Of a stretch of 64,000 nt of DNA, positions 53,662 to 64,000 are shown piece by piece; position 1 is the first letter of the stretch, and each line of letters opens with the position of its first letter. This stretch comes from Halalkalibacter alkaliphilus (GTDB lineage: Bacteria > Bacillota > Bacilli > Bacillales > Bacillaceae_D). A program made the position numbers and the translations under genes. The notes beneath the pieces are model-generated. The model was not told the DNA's origin, did no database searches, and worked only from the letters and a program-made list of their open reading frames with translations. The stretch spans positions 1 to 64,000 of the forward strand of contig NZ_JAKRYL010000017.1 in assembly GCF_023555415.1 (NCBI RefSeq), in the 5' to 3' direction.

Positions 53662-53776
53662 TCGTCTATTGCTTTTTGGTATAAATTGGGGCAGTTGGTA
53701 GTTTACTCTCCCGCCATTTCAGCTACATCCCTAACAAAAATAATTCCTGCCCCAAAAGGAGCAGGATTCCTAATAC

Positions 53777-55261
53777 CTATGGCAAACTTGTTTCGCCCAT
53801 TAAATATCGATCACACTCTCTTGCTGCTTCTCTACCTTCATTAATTGCCCAAACAATCAAACTTTGCCCTCTGCGCATATCACCCGCAGCAAACACCCCT
53901 TCAATATTGGTCGTATACTTCCCATATTCTGCTTTCACATTAGAACGGTCGTCTGTTTCAACATTCAACTTTTGAATAAGGCTTTGTTCAGGACCACTAA
54001 ATCCGATTGCTAGCAAGACAAGCTGAGCTGGCCACACTTTCTCTGTTCCTGGAATTTCTTTACGAACCTTTCTGCCATACTCATCTTTCGTTGTTTCAAC
54101 ACCAATTGTATGAATCTCTTTCACATGCCCGTTCTCATCTCCAACGAATTTCTTCGTCATTACCATATAAGCACGTGGGTCTGATCCAAATACTGCTGCA
54201 GCTTCTTTATGGCCATACTCAACTCGGTGAATAACTGGCCATTGCGGCCATGGGTTGTCATCTGGCCTAACGTCACCCTTTTTCTCATAAATATCAAATT
54301 GGGTCAGGCTTTTACACCCGTGGCGGACGGAAGTCGCTAAACAATCCGTTCCGGTATCACCACCACCGATGACAACGACATCTTTGTCTTTCGCTGAAAT
54401 GTACTCTCCGTCTTCAAGATTTGAGTCTAGCAAGCTTTTCGTATTAGAGTGGAGAAAATCCATTGCATAATGAATTCCTTTGAGCTCACTCCCTTCCACT
54501 TCAATGTCACGATGTTTTGTTGCCCCACCGCATAACACGACTGAATCAAATTCTTCCTGAAGTTTAGAAATCGGGTAATCCTTGCCGACATCGGTATTCG
54601 TAATAAATGTAATCCCTTCTTCTTTTAAAAGATTTACCCTCCGCTCCACGACTGCATACGGAAGCTTCATCTCTGGAATTCCATACGTTAACAGTCCACC
54701 AATTCGGTCATGACGCTCAAATACCGTTACATTGTGACCGGCTTTATTTAACTGTGCTGCACAAGCTAAACCAGCAGGCCCCGATCCAATTACGGCCACT
54801 TTTTTATCTGTTCTAACTTCTGGTGGCTCTGGCTTGACCCAGCCTTCGGTAAAGCCTTTTTCAACAATCTCTAGCTCAATGGAACGAATCGCAACTGGCG
54901 GTTCGTTAATTCCAAGAACACAGGCTCCTTCACAAGGGGCCGGACAAGCCATTCCAGTGAATTCAGGAAAATTATTCATCTTATGCTCGCGACGCAATGC
55001 TTCTTTCCACTGTCCTTGATAAACTAGATCGTTCCATTCAGGAATCAAGTGATGGACAGGACAACCAGAGGTCATCCCATTTAACATCGTTCCTGTATGA
55101 CAGGTTGGGATTCCGCAGTCCATGCAGCGAGCACCCTGTTGCTTTAGTTCTTTTTCATCAAGTCGTAACGTGTAATCGTCCCAATCCTCAATCCGTTTTT
55201 TAGGGTCACGTTCGGGTCTAGACTGCCTTTGATAATCGATAAAACCAGTTGGCTTTCCCAT
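53777..55261 (-). CDS. gltB: Glutamate synthase (NADPH) small subunit
   Basis: 494 residues (gltD in E. coli naming). N-terminal Cys clusters for 4Fe-4S ([15 protein letters not shown] and CPAPCEGAC, about 41-110), then FAD-binding [17 protein letters not shown] (about 152-168) and NADPH-binding [13 protein letters not shown] (about 292-304). It transfers electrons from NADPH to the large subunit. The gene begins 3 bases after the large-subunit stop; both form one operon. Confidence 0.96.
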   Translation of the reverse strand: MGKPTGFIDYQRQSRPERDPKKRIEDWDDYTLRLDEKELKQQGARCMDCGIPTCHTGTMLNGMTSGCPVHHLIPEWNDLVYQGQWKEALRREHKMNNFPEFTGMACPAPCEGACVLGINEPPVAIRSIELEIVEKGFTEGWVKPEPPEVRTDKKVAVIGSGPAGLACAAQLNKAGHNVTVFERHDRIGGLLTYGIPEMKLPYAVVERRVNLLKEEGITFITNTDVGKDYPISKLQEEFDSVVLCGGATKHRDIEVEGSELKGIHYAMDFLHSNTKSLLDSNLEDGEYISAKDKDVVVIGGGDTGTDCLATSVRHGCKSLTQFDIYEKKGDVRPDDNPWPQWPVIHRVEYGHKEAAAVFGSDPRAYMVMTKKFVGDENGHVKEIHTIGVETTKDEYGRKVRKEIPGTEKVWPAQLVLLAIGFSGPEQSLIQKLNVETDDRSNVKAEYGKYTTNIEGVFAAGDMRRGQSLIVWAINEGREAARECDRYLMGETSLP

Positions 55262-55264
55262 CGC

Positions 55265-58200
55265 TCACCCTCCATCTTTTATTTGATTCACTGCTTTTTT
55301 ACTATCTTCAAAAGCTGCAAGTGCGGCTTTATATTTGCTTAAACCGCTCGCTTCATAACGCTGGATTCGCTCTTGCATTTCTAAATAGTCTTTTGGTATG
55401 ACTCGAGCAAACTTATCTTTCATCCTTGGCCAATCTTCAAGCAATCTTTTTCCAAGTGGACTATTCGTATACTGTACATGTTTTTCTACCAATTGGTACA
55501 CCATTTGAATCTCAGCCTCGTCGCTAACTTGCCCTAAAATCACTTGCTCCTGATTGCATTTTCTACTAAAATCATCTGATTCATCGAATACATAAGCGAC
55601 ACCGCCTGACATTCCTGCTGCAAAGTTCTTTCCCGTTTTTCCAAGTACAACGACTTTCCCACCGGTCATGTACTCACAACCATGGTCACCTACCCCTTCT
55701 ACTACAACATGAGCACCACTATTCCTCACACAGAATCGTTCCCCTGCAATGCCATTGATATAAGCTTCGCCAGCCGTTGCTCCGTAAAAAGAGACGTTTC
55801 CGACTATGATGTTTTCTTCTGGTACAAAAGTACTTTTTCTTGAAGGGTAAACAATAATCTTACCACCTGATAAGCCTTTTCCTAAAAAGTCGTTCGCATC
55901 ACCAACAAGTCTCATTGTGAGTCCGCGTGGAATAAAGGCAGCAAAGCTTTGCCCCGCTGATCCTTTGCAAGTCAGGTCAATTGTGTCTTCTGGCAAGCCC
56001 ATTGCTCCGTAACGCTTCGTAATTTCACTTCCAAGCATCGTTCCTGCAACACGGTTGATGTTACGAATTGAAAAAGTCGCTCTGACCTTTTCTTGATTTT
56101 CAATCGCCTCCGTACACAGTGGGATTAACTCTTGAGCATCTAACGTTTTATCGAGTCCATGAGCCTGCTCCACCGTGGCATATCGGCTAACTTTTTCAGG
56201 TACGTCCGGCTGATAAAGCAATTCACTAAGGTCAATCCCTTTTGTTTTCCAATGCGTAATCGCCTGATTAGCCTCCAATATATCCGTTCGTCCAATCATC
56301 TCATTCATCGTTCTAAACCCTAGTTCAGCCATCAATTCTCGTACTTCTCTAGCGATAAATCTCATAAAATTTGCGACATGCTCTGCTTCTCCAGGAAATT
56401 TCTTTCTTAGCTCCGGATTTTGAGTTGCCACTCCTACTGGACATGTGTCAAGATGACAAACGCGCATTAAGATGCAGCCTAACACAACTAATGGTGCGGT
56501 TGAAAATCCGAATTCTTCTGCTCCTAGAAGTGAAGCAATGACAACGTCTCTCCCTGTCATCATCTTCCCATCGGTTTCAACGACAATTCGGTCACGCAAC
56601 CGATTTAATAACAACGTTTGATGTGTCTCAGCAAGTCCGATTTCCCAAGGCAAACCCGCATGTTTTAAGCTCGTCCTTGGTGCTGCTCCGGTGCCGCCGT
56701 CGTATCCGCTAATAAGAACAAGATCGGCTCGTCCTTTGGCAACACCTGCTGCAACTGTACCGACACCAACTTCGGATACTAACTTGACACTAATTCGAGC
56801 AGACGGATTGGCGTTTTTCAAATTATGGATTAATTCAGCCAAATCCTCAATTGAATAAATATCATGATGTGGAGGTGGTGAGATGAGACCAACACCAGGT
56901 GTAGAACCTCTCACTTCGGCAATCCACGGATAGACCTTCTTTCCTGGAAGATGCCCGCCTTCTCCTGGCTTCGCTCCTTGCGCAACTTTTATTTGAATTT
57001 CATCTGCATTCACAAGGTAATAGCTACTTACCCCAAAACGACCTGAAGCGACTTGCTTGATAGCACTTCGACGTAGGTCTCCATTCGGGTCGGGAGTAAA
57101 TCTTTCTGGATCTTCCCCTCCCTCACCAGAGTTGCTCCTTCCACCGATTCGATTCATTGCAATTGCCAGAGCTTCATGGGCCTCTTTACTAATCGACCCG
57201 TATGACATCGCACCTGTTTTGAACCTTTTGCATATTTGCTCAACGGATTCTACTTCATCAATTGGAATCGGTTCACGCTTTTTAAAAGAAAGCAAGCCGC
57301 GAATAGACTGCAAATTGTGGTTCGTATCTGTTAGCATTTTTGAATACTCTTTAAATAATTTGTAACTGTTAGAGCGACAAGCTTGTTGCAAAAGATGAAT
57401 CGTCTTTGGATTGTATTGATGATCTTCTCCGTCTTGACGCCACTGAAAATCATCCCCTGAGTCGAGTGTTTTTTCCGTTCCACGCACTTTTGCAAACGCA
57501 TGTTTATGTCGCATCATTACTTCCTGTGCAATGATATCAAGGCCAATTCCACCAATGCGGGATGCTGTTTGCGTAAAGTACTTTTCAATTACACTTTGAT
57601 CGATTCCAATTGCTTCAAAAATTTGAGCTCCTCGATAGCTTTGTATCGTTGAAATCCCCATTTTTGATAAAACTTTTAAAACCCCATCAGTTGCCGCTTT
57701 TCGGTAAACATCAATTGCGGTTTCAATCTCCGTATCTCTAATGTCGCCATTTTCAATGAGCCCACGTAATGAATCATACGCCAAATACGGGTGAATAGCC
57801 TCTGCACCAAACCCAAGTAACGCTGCGAAATGGTGAACTTCCCTTGGTTCGGCTGAATCGACTAAAATACTCACTTTCGAGCGTGCTCCACTACGAATGA
57901 GATGATGGTGCAAACCTGAAACAGATAATAACATAGGTAATGCCGCATGAGTCTTGTCCACTCCACGATCTGATAAAAGGAGCAATGCTGCTCCACCTTC
58001 AATTGCTTGATCTGCCTTACTAAAGAGCGCTTCTAACTGTTCTTTAAAATTCGGAACACCGTTATCTACGGAAAATAATGTAGAAAGTGTCTCGACCTTG
58101 AATGAAGATAAACTAAGCTTCTCTAACTGCTCACCGCTCAAAATAGGGGTTTCTAATTGAAGTTTCCTACAACTCTCAGGTTCAGGGTTCAATAAGTTTC

Positions 58201-59860
58201 TTTCTGGTCCAATTGTTGTAAGGACTGATGTAATCACTTCTTCACGGATAGCATCAATTGGTGGATTCGTCACTTGGGCGAATAGCTGTTTAAAATAGTT
58301 ATATAAAAGCTGTGGTTTTTTTGATAAAACAGCGAGAGGTGAATCATATCCCATTGAACCAACAGGATCTTTCCCGTCTGTCACCATTGGTTTTAAAATT
58401 TTATTCAACTCTTCATTTGTATAACCAAAAGCAAGCTGTTGGATTGTTCGTTCTTCTGCGTTAAACGAAATGCTTTCGGTTTTTGATTCAGACAAATCAT
58501 TAAAGCTAACTAAATGTTCATCCAACCAGTCTTGATATGGGAATTCAGAAGAAATTTCTTCCTTGATTTCTTCATCAGGAATAATTCGGCCTTTCTCTAA
58601 ATCAACAAGCAGCATCTTTCCTGGATGCAAGCGATCCTTGTATTCGATATCCTCTGCAAAAATATCAAGCGCGCCCACTTCTGACCCTAAAACAATCATT
58701 CCATCTTTTGTGACGTAATATCTTGCCGGCCTAAGTCCATTTCGATCAAGACAAGCACCAATTTGTTTGCCATCCGTATATACGACTGCTGCTGGACCAT
58801 CCCACGGCTCCATTAGACAGCTATGATATTCATAAAATGATTTTTTCAATGGATCAATTAGATCATCATTTGCCCAAGGCTCAGGAATCATCATCATTGC
58901 TGTGTGTGCTAACGAGCGTCCTGACAAATGCAGAAATTCAAAACAATTATCAAACATCGATGAATCACTACCGTCCGTATCTATCACCGGAAAGAGCTTT
59001 TGGTGATCATTTGCGTCAAACTGATCTGATTTACACTGGGCCTCTCGCGCTTGCATCCATTTAACATTTCCTTTGATCGTATTAAATTCTCCATTGTGAA
59101 TCGTCATCCGATTTGGATGCGAACGCTCCCAGCTTGGAAATGTATTTGTACTAAAGCGGGAGTGGACGAGCGCTAACGCTGACTTAAAATAAGGGTGATT
59201 TAAATCAATATAAAATGAGTCTAATTGCTCAGGAATTAACATCCCTTTATAAACGATTGTTCTCGTTGATAAACTGCAAATATAAAAGCCTTCCCGATGC
59301 TCTTTATCAGTCGCTGGAATTTCTTTTTCCAACCGTTTTCGAATGACATACAATTTTCTTTCAAAAACATTTTGATCTGTTATTTCACTTGAAGGTGTGA
59401 TGAACATTTGGCGGATAAAAGGCTTGGACTTTTTCGCCATATCTCCAACAAAGGAGTCATTGACCGGAACAGTCCGCCAGCCAAGAAATGTTTGCCCTTC
59501 CTCTTCAACTACAGCTTTAATCTGTTTTTGAACTTGTTTTCTTATACTAGGATCCTGAGGCAAAAAAACCATCCCAATCCCGTATCCGCCCTCATTTGGA
59601 AGAATGATGTTTTCTTTTTCGCATTGCTTCTCAAAGAAGGAATGCGGGATTTGCGTCAGGATTCCTGCCCCATCCCCCGTGCTCGTATCGGCCGACTGTC
59701 CTCCTCGATGCTCCAAATTACACAAAATCGTAATTGCATTTTCTACTATTTCATGCGTTTTCGTTCCATTAATATTCGCGACCATTCCAATTCCACAAGC
59801 TTCATGTTCATTAACAGGATCATACAAGCCTTGTGCAACTGGATACCCTTTCCTACTCAT
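55265..59860 (-). CDS. gltA: Glutamate synthase (NADPH) large subunit
   Basis: 1531 residues from ATG 59860, chosen because AAAGGGGATG precedes it; seven more codons would be open upstream. A short propeptide is followed by Cys22 ([14 protein letters not shown]), the N-terminal nucleophile of the glutamine amidotransferase domain. Then come the central domain, the FMN domain ([34 protein letters not shown]), the 3Fe-4S cysteines ([19 protein letters not shown]) and the GXGXG repeat domain at the end. It converts glutamine plus 2-oxoglutarate to glutamate. No gltC regulator is adjacent. Confidence 0.96.
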   Translation of the reverse strand: MSRKGYPVAQGLYDPVNEHEACGIGMVANINGTKTHEIVENAITILCNLEHRGGQSADTSTGDGAGILTQIPHSFFEKQCEKENIILPNEGGYGIGMVFLPQDPSIRKQVQKQIKAVVEEEGQTFLGWRTVPVNDSFVGDMAKKSKPFIRQMFITPSSEITDQNVFERKLYVIRKRLEKEIPATDKEHREGFYICSLSTRTIVYKGMLIPEQLDSFYIDLNHPYFKSALALVHSRFSTNTFPSWERSHPNRMTIHNGEFNTIKGNVKWMQAREAQCKSDQFDANDHQKLFPVIDTDGSDSSMFDNCFEFLHLSGRSLAHTAMMMIPEPWANDDLIDPLKKSFYEYHSCLMEPWDGPAAVVYTDGKQIGACLDRNGLRPARYYVTKDGMIVLGSEVGALDIFAEDIEYKDRLHPGKMLLVDLEKGRIIPDEEIKEEISSEFPYQDWLDEHLVSFNDLSESKTESISFNAEERTIQQLAFGYTNEELNKILKPMVTDGKDPVGSMGYDSPLAVLSKKPQLLYNYFKQLFAQVTNPPIDAIREEVITSVLTTIGPERNLLNPEPESCRKLQLETPILSGEQLEKLSLSSFKVETLSTLFSVDNGVPNFKEQLEALFSKADQAIEGGAALLLLSDRGVDKTHAALPMLLSVSGLHHHLIRSGARSKVSILVDSAEPREVHHFAALLGFGAEAIHPYLAYDSLRGLIENGDIRDTEIETAIDVYRKAATDGVLKVLSKMGISTIQSYRGAQIFEAIGIDQSVIEKYFTQTASRIGGIGLDIIAQEVMMRHKHAFAKVRGTEKTLDSGDDFQWRQDGEDHQYNPKTIHLLQQACRSNSYKLFKEYSKMLTDTNHNLQSIRGLLSFKKREPIPIDEVESVEQICKRFKTGAMSYGSISKEAHEALAIAMNRIGGRSNSGEGGEDPERFTPDPNGDLRRSAIKQVASGRFGVSSYYLVNADEIQIKVAQGAKPGEGGHLPGKKVYPWIAEVRGSTPGVGLISPPPHHDIYSIEDLAELIHNLKNANPSARISVKLVSEVGVGTVAAGVAKGRADLVLISGYDGGTGAAPRTSLKHAGLPWEIGLAETHQTLLLNRLRDRIVVETDGKMMTGRDVVIASLLGAEEFGFSTAPLVVLGCILMRVCHLDTCPVGVATQNPELRKKFPGEAEHVANFMRFIAREVRELMAELGFRTMNEMIGRTDILEANQAITHWKTKGIDLSELLYQPDVPEKVSRYATVEQAHGLDKTLDAQELIPLCTEAIENQEKVRATFSIRNINRVAGTMLGSEITKRYGAMGLPEDTIDLTCKGSAGQSFAAFIPRGLTMRLVGDANDFLGKGLSGGKIIVYPSRKSTFVPEENIIVGNVSFYGATAGEAYINGIAGERFCVRNSGAHVVVEGVGDHGCEYMTGGKVVVLGKTGKNFAAGMSGGVAYVFDESDDFSRKCNQEQVILGQVSDEAEIQMVYQLVEKHVQYTNSPLGKRLLEDWPRMKDKFARVIPKDYLEMQERIQRYEASGLSKYKAALAAFEDSKKAVNQIKDGG

Positions 59861-60142
59861 GACAACATCCCCTTTCACCATAAATCAAACTGGCATATGT
59901 ATATGTCCACCTTCCACACTAATACATGGTTTACGGTTAGCAATAATCATAAAGTAGTGTAAACTTCTTCCACCTTTTTCATACGAATTAGTGGCAAAAC
60001 TTTGACTATATATTAAGCTACTTTTCTTGAATTATAGTTAGATATTCAAAAAGCCATCTCTCAGCTATAAAGTTATAGTTCTGTATATTTCAAAAATATG
60101 TAGTAAACAATATCAACAACTATAGAAAGTGAGGGGATAAAT

Positions 60143-60616
60143 TTGGGATTTTCACTTTTTTTCTTACTAACATACCTTATTTCCTCACTATTTATCGTGA
60201 TGGAAAAGAAATTAAACATTTTCGAAAATACCTTTATCTTTTTGTTGATTCTCGTGATTAACATTAATTTTTCGTGGATCCTTTTTGAAGAGTTAAGATT
60301 TGTGACTGTGGCCGAAGAAACACTAAATTATATGGCCTTTTTACTTAATCGAAGTTTGATAATACCTATGATTTTAGTTGTATATGTTAATTTATTTCAT
60401 ACATTTAAGAGTACGTCTCGTCGTATTTACCTTACCTTTTTATCGTTAGGGACTATGCTCTCAGTTGTTGGTGTCTCGATCTTCTTTCAGATTCTCACGT
60501 ACGTTAATTGGAATATTGGGTATGATGCCATCTACTTTGCCCTTCTACATTTGATTGCTTTTTATACGTATCGATTCTTAATTAAATTTGCTTATCGCGA
60601 GGTAAACTACTCATGA
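60143..60616 (+). CDS. Small integral membrane protein, unknown function (first of a pair)
   Basis: 157 residues with about five hydrophobic segments and Arg-rich short loops (KSTSRRIYL). The start is TTG at 60143, six bases after GAGGGG. It overlaps the following gene by four bases (ATGA), so both are made together. No catalytic motif. The pair resembles small membrane proteins widespread in spore-forming bacilli (CBO0543-type), but this match is from memory and weak. Confidence 0.65.
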   Translation: MGFSLFFLLTYLISSLFIVMEKKLNIFENTFIFLLILVININFSWILFEELRFVTVAEETLNYMAFLLNRSLIIPMILVVYVNLFHTFKSTSRRIYLTFLSLGTMLSVVGVSIFFQILTYVNWNIGYDAIYFALLHLIAFYTYRFLIKFAYREVNYS

Positions 60617-61116
60617 TTTTATGGGAACAATTAGGTATTAATGAACTCTCAATTTTAATGATGCTTATCGTGGTTTTTACTGTATTTGGGCTTCTACCAA
60701 AAAGGTTGCCTCGTTATATTACACTATTAAGTTTGTTATGGGGATTAGCTAGTGGCATGTTTTTTGATTTCACCATTGGTGGAGGTTTATTTGACTTTTA
60801 TCAAGTGAATGATTCACCTAGATATGAATTATTCGATCTTCTCTATTACATTTTATTTGCTCCATTCAGTTATTTCTTCATTTATTTTTATGAAAAATTA
60901 GAGATCAATAAAAAGATATTTGTATGGTACATCATCGGCTGGAGCATTGTAGGAGTTGGAGTCAATTGGCTTTACACCCAACTCGAAATCATTCATTTCC
61001 ATAGTGGGTATATACTCCCATACTCATTTGTCGTTTTTCTTGTTGTCCAAACGATAACGGGTCTGTATTACGAACTCATTAAATCACGGAATCTTGCAAT
61101 AGCAACTGAACGATAA
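60613..61116 (+). CDS. Small integral membrane protein, unknown function (second of a pair)
   Basis: 167 residues, five to six hydrophobic segments, with the notable stretch GMFFDFTIGGGLFDFYQVND in a loop and a polar end. Coupled to the preceding gene through ATGA. Probably acts together with its partner in the membrane. Possibly CBO0543 family; function unknown. Confidence 0.65.
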   Translation: MILWEQLGINELSILMMLIVVFTVFGLLPKRLPRYITLLSLLWGLASGMFFDFTIGGGLFDFYQVNDSPRYELFDLLYYILFAPFSYFFIYFYEKLEINKKIFVWYIIGWSIVGVGVNWLYTQLEIIHFHSGYILPYSFVVFLVVQTITGLYYELIKSRNLAIATER

Positions 61117-61168
61117 AAAAGACACTTGCTCTGCAACATACTTGCAAAAAGGTACGTGTCTCTTTTTA
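61115..61168. terminator. Bidirectional terminator between convergent genes
   Basis: AAAAAAGACAC and GTGTCTCTTTTTA form the stem ends of a long-loop hairpin between the membrane protein pair and the alkC-type gene; U-runs in both directions. Confidence 0.7.
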
Positions 61169-61175
61169 TTAATTT

Positions 61176-62249
61176 TTAAACAACTTCAAAGTCCAATGAA
61201 GCTTTTGGTGTACCATTAATAATGATTGTAATCGTATGTATGCCTTGATAATGGTTCCTTGTCGATAAATTTTTAAAGGAATGAGTTTTTGAATACTCCT
61301 TTGTTTGATCATGAAGTAGTTTCATCTCTGTAATTTTAAACACCTTTTGATTCCGATTACCTCTTGCCTTCACAAAATCAATTGCGTACTCTATTCTTAC
61401 TTTTGTATCTTCAGTAGCTTGAATGCGAAACGAAAACTGAATGGCCTCACCAATTGCTACTTTATTTGAACACGTAAAATGGTCCAGCTTAACCGCTTCG
61501 TCATTTTCATAACCAAAGATCGCTAACACTTGTTTATCGCCTTTCTTTAATAATGTACGACATGCATGTTTCACAATCCAATTTGTTTGTTCATGATCCC
61601 CATACCACTTTCTCGCAATTTCTCGTACAAGGTCTGGATGTGTTTTGGAGATGTCGTTTAAATTATTCGCAACACTTTTTCGAACATACAACGATTGATC
61701 CTTTTTTAAGTTTTCTAAGATAGGTAAAACTATATAAGGGTTCTCTTTCAATTTGGGCACGGTCATTCCCCACGGGAGACGTGGTCTAGCCCCTTCACTT
61801 GCCAACCTTCTTACATGTTCGTTCGTATCAGTCGACCACGTTACTAACTGTGCGATCATTTTTTCCTGATTGGAAAGGAGAAACGGTCTAACCGCAAATT
61901 CTGATGTAGAATATTGAGTAAACTCTTTTAATGCTTGCATTGATTGGTCCCAGTGATTCATTCCGTACTGTTCGACATAATCAGGGAAAATTAAACCACT
62001 AAGGCCTTCTTTTAATGATGGATCGACCCTATGCAAGATAGCTAAGGCTTCCGGATAATCTTTAGGTAATGTATCATAAAGTGCTTCTGTAATACGACGC
62101 ATCCGCTTTTTTAAAGCAAGGTCTTGCCAGTCTCTTTGAAAAATGAGCTGATGGCATACATCACGATTATAATTGGGATATTCGGTTTTTATTGCGTTTG
62201 TGAGCGACTCAACAAAATCAAGATTATACACATCTTTTAAACTTTTCAT
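61176..62249 (-). CDS. alkC: AlkC-type DNA alkylation repair protein
   Basis: About 357 residues: HEAT-like repeats (about 1-240) with the AlkC-typical RRLASEGARPRLPWG near residue 150 and LYVRKSVANNLNDISK. The C-terminal beta-rich part (about 250-357) fits the Ig-like domain of long AlkC proteins. The family excises 3-methyladenine and related alkylated bases from DNA without base flipping. ATG at 62249 is preferred, since AAAGGATC lies in front of it and nothing precedes the earlier ATG. Monocistronic. Confidence 0.87.
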   Translation of the reverse strand: MKSLKDVYNLDFVESLTNAIKTEYPNYNRDVCHQLIFQRDWQDLALKKRMRRITEALYDTLPKDYPEALAILHRVDPSLKEGLSGLIFPDYVEQYGMNHWDQSMQALKEFTQYSTSEFAVRPFLLSNQEKMIAQLVTWSTDTNEHVRRLASEGARPRLPWGMTVPKLKENPYIVLPILENLKKDQSLYVRKSVANNLNDISKTHPDLVREIARKWYGDHEQTNWIVKHACRTLLKKGDKQVLAIFGYENDEAVKLDHFTCSNKVAIGEAIQFSFRIQATEDTKVRIEYAIDFVKARGNRNQKVFKITEMKLLHDQTKEYSKTHSFKNLSTRNHYQGIHTITIIINGTPKASLDFEVV

Positions 62250-62382
62250 GGGTACGATCCTTTCCATATTAAAAATGAATACACCTTGGCTAGAGTATTC
62301 TTCCGAGGGATATTCTGTAATTTGCTTGTCTGTTTAGCTTTCTTTATCCCTGTAACTCTTAAAAGGGAAGGTGCGATAATCT

Positions 62383-62551
62383 TCACAATGGCTTTACATT
62401 GGTTGAGCGAAAGGTATTAGCTTTTGTTAAGCGGCTCCCTATCTTTAGAGCTCTGATGAATGCCTTTTCCCGGTTTTCCTCAGCGGGTTCTGTCTCTCTA
62501 AGCTCCCATGAAGACCTTTTCCAGCCTTTCCTCAGCGATTTGTGTCATCAT
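62383..62551 (-). pseudogene. Possible decayed coding stretch with a repeated peptide
   Basis: On the minus strand ATG at 62551 opens MMTQIAEERLEKVFMGA and stops at 62498. Shifted by frame, the next repeat reads TEPAEENREKAFIRALKIG and stays open to 62383. The two peptides align (T-x-x-AEE-x-x-EKxF-x-x-A), so the DNA repeat here may once have been coding. No ribosome site or family is recognised. Confidence 0.25.
62445..62546. repeat. Imperfect tandem repeat of about 50 bp between alkC and the sirtuin gene
   Basis: 62445-62495 and 62499-62546 share AGCTC..ATGAA..CCTTTTCC.G..TTTCCTCAGCG..TT.TGTC with about ten differences. Apart from this repeat and a possible decayed frame, I see nothing in the 327-base gap 62250-62576. 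Confidence 0.7.
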
Positions 62552-62576
62552 GGCACTATCAATTAACACCTCGTTT

Positions 62577-63587
62577 TCAATGTAACTGTAACAAGTCATT
62601 TACACCATTAAGTATATCTTTCGCCTTCCCTTGAATCAAAATATCAAAATTACTGTCGACTTCTTCCATATTAATAAGAACCGTTTGCCCATTTGTTAAA
62701 AAAGGGAGCTCATTAGCAGGATAAACTTCTAAACTCGTTCCAATCACAATAACTACATCTGCTTTTCTGATTTGCTGGAAAGACCTTTCCCATGCAGCTT
62801 GTGGCAATGCTTCCCCAAATAGGACGACATTTGGTCTTAGTTTCCCGTTACAGTTATTACATGTTTCACCATCAATGAATTGTTGCTTAGTGCCTTCTTT
62901 TCCGCATGCTTGGCACCTTACATTGGAAATAGAACCATGAAGTTCTGCAACATTCTTGCTTCCAGCTTGTTGATGGAGCCCATCGACATTTTGTGTAACC
63001 GTCAGATGAACAAGGCTCCTTTTCTCCCATTCAGCCAAAATCTTATGCCCTTCGTGTGGTTTAATCCCTTCAAGTGCATGCATTCGTGCACAATAAAACT
63101 GATGAAACAAGGAATATTGATTTTCAAGAGCTTCCACAGTCGCAACCGTACGTGGATCAACGTTCCTCCACCATCCTGACTTGGAACGGAAGTCCGGAAT
63201 TCCACTTTCCGTTGACATCCCCGCACCTGTAAACACAACCGTATGGGAAGAAGTTCGTAAAACTTGCACTAAATTTACCCATTTAGGAATACATAGGGTA
63301 GCCCAAAGGAGAGCTTCGTTTCGGCTTATCTTTTTCTGACAGATTACATTCCAAATTTCTTCTCCAAACACTGGGTGAACATAGGAAGGAATAAACTCAG
63401 TCCAGTTTTCAACAACATTATTCAATGCCGCTTCTAATGTGCCTTGCCATTTCACTTCACTCTCTAGCTCAGACGATTCAACTTGAAACATCCATTCCCG
63501 TGATTTCATTTGCACTCCATGAACTAAAACTCTTCTATCATCCTTTGCTAGTTCTACAATTGTTTCTACTTCGGATCGAGCTTTCAT
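62577..63587 (-). CDS. Sir2-family NAD-dependent deacylase with an N-terminal extension
   Basis: 336 residues. From about 110 on it is a complete sirtuin: FTGAGMSTESGIPDFRS (NAD site), TQNVDGLHQQAG, catalytic His in ELHGSI, zinc cysteines CQAC and CNNC, then FGEALPQ and VIGTSLEVYPANELP. It removes acyl groups from lysines using NAD+. The first 105 or so residues (from MKARSEVETIVELAKDD) are extra compared with usual bacterial sirtuins of about 245 residues and are not recognised. Start at 63587 since GGAGG is eight bases ahead. Confidence 0.9.
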   Translation of the reverse strand: MKARSEVETIVELAKDDRRVLVHGVQMKSREWMFQVESSELESEVKWQGTLEAALNNVVENWTEFIPSYVHPVFGEEIWNVICQKKISRNEALLWATLCIPKWVNLVQVLRTSSHTVVFTGAGMSTESGIPDFRSKSGWWRNVDPRTVATVEALENQYSLFHQFYCARMHALEGIKPHEGHKILAEWEKRSLVHLTVTQNVDGLHQQAGSKNVAELHGSISNVRCQACGKEGTKQQFIDGETCNNCNGKLRPNVVLFGEALPQAAWERSFQQIRKADVVIVIGTSLEVYPANELPFLTNGQTVLINMEEVDSNFDILIQGKAKDILNGVNDLLQLH

Positions 63588-63736
63588 CGACATTTCCTCC
63601 CTCTCTTCTTCGCCCCAAAAAACTCTAAAACCTTAATACGATTTCCGCTTTTATGGCGATTTAAACAAAAAACACCTTCTCACGGCACTAGTCAGAAAGC
63701 CTTTGGCTAAAAAAACAGGTTTTTGGTGGATAAGAT

Positions 63737-63771
63737 CTAAAAAGCGAACAGCACCTAAAGACTGTTCGCTT
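63737..63771 (-). terminator. Terminator of the gene at the right edge
   Basis: AAGCGAACAG (63742-63751) pairs perfectly with CTGTTCGCTT (63762-63771); on the minus strand followed by T-rich sequence, six bases after the stop at 63777. Confidence 0.85.
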
Positions 63772-63776
63772 CAATA

Positions 63777-64000
63777 TTAAAACGTAATCGTTTGAAGTTG
63801 ATTCAACAAACGAGGGGTAATATCCTCCGCTTCTTCCTTATCAGGCAAATGAAGAGTTATTTTTACATATTGTCCATTGATCTTTTTAACGACAACACTT
63901 TGCCTTACCTTTCCATTCTCACTTGTCAAATACAATTCATTGTTCTTATAAAAAGAGTGCAATTGTGAAACATTTTTAACTTCACGAACCGAGCCAGTAA
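63777..64000 (-). CDS. C-terminal part of an unidentified protein, cut by the window edge
   Basis: The frame is open to base 64000 (reads GSVREVKNVSQLHSFYKNNELYL into the window), so the 61-codon frame starting at 63962 with TTG is only the visible end of a longer gene. The last 60 residues, through LHLPDKEEAEDITPRLLNQL, show mixed beta/alpha character and no motif I recognise. Confidence 0.6.
   Translation of the reverse strand, partial: TGSVREVKNVSQLHSFYKNNELYLTSENGKVRQSVVVKKINGQYVKITLHLPDKEEAEDITPRLLNQLQTITF

Noticed and set aside
59882-60142. GltC/TnrA-type sites upstream of glutamate synthase
   Set aside because: Only weak inverted repeats (GTTTAC..GTAAAC) are seen; not convincing.

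Overview
The window comes from an AT-rich, endospore-forming Bacillaceae bacterium. Evidence: a complete GerA-type germinant receptor operon, AGGAGG-type ribosome binding sites, CcpA-type cre sites, a consensus Fur box, yusF/yusG homologues and Bacillus-style glutamate synthase. The genus cannot be fixed from this sequence alone. No rRNA, tRNA, CRISPR array, intact transposase or phage gene was found.

Layout. (1) 195-4399, minus: germinant receptor operon gerA-gerC-small 2-TM protein-gerB. (2) 4684-9198: AraC regulator and two GPH-family sugar/hexuronide symporters, one frameshifted, each with a cre site. (3) 9415-14850, minus: Nik/Opp-type ABC importer (binding protein, two permeases, two ATPases) headed by a small ABM-fold protein. 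(4) 15015-25404, minus, with a divergent ROK regulator at 25724: uxaC, a LarA-family nickel racemase/epimerase, an SDR of the mannonate oxidoreductase type, larE, gntK, larB, larC1, larC2 and transketolase. Read together, these suggest a nickel-dependent route from glucuronate to gluconate: glucuronate -> fructuronate -> mannonate -> gluconate -> 6-phosphogluconate. This bypasses mannonate dehydratase; neighbouring hexuronide symporters and a possible nickel importer would supply substrate and metal.

(5) 27086-29176: a tannase-like hydrolase with a broken 5' end and a GerAB remnant. (6) 29387-47496: a second carbohydrate locus. It holds an RbsABC-like importer, two Gfo/Idh/MocA oxidoreductases, two TIM-barrel isomerase/epimerases, a LacI repressor with paired operators, an orphan sugar-binding lipoprotein and a tandem pair of near-identical alpha/beta hydrolases. 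It also has two paralogous LytTR response regulators and a 972-residue hybrid histidine kinase whose C-terminus is a complete sugar-binding protein domain homologous to the transporter's lipoprotein. Three intergenic promoter modules share an inverted repeat overlapping the -35 box and probably define the regulon of one of these regulators. The fusion kinase plus these modules is the strongest candidate for an undescribed system.

(7) 47905-64000: mostly housekeeping genes (htpX, ppx/gppA-like, glycosyltransferase and HipA-like pair, yusF, yusG, a Fur-boxed haem monooxygenase with a frameshift, glutamate synthase, two small membrane proteins, alkC-type repair protein, an extended sirtuin). A MITE-like element and several short repeats lie among them. 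Several genes are interrupted by single small indels (GPH symporter, tannase-like, HipA-like, haem monooxygenase). These may be real decay or phase variation, or sequencing errors; only raw reads can tell.
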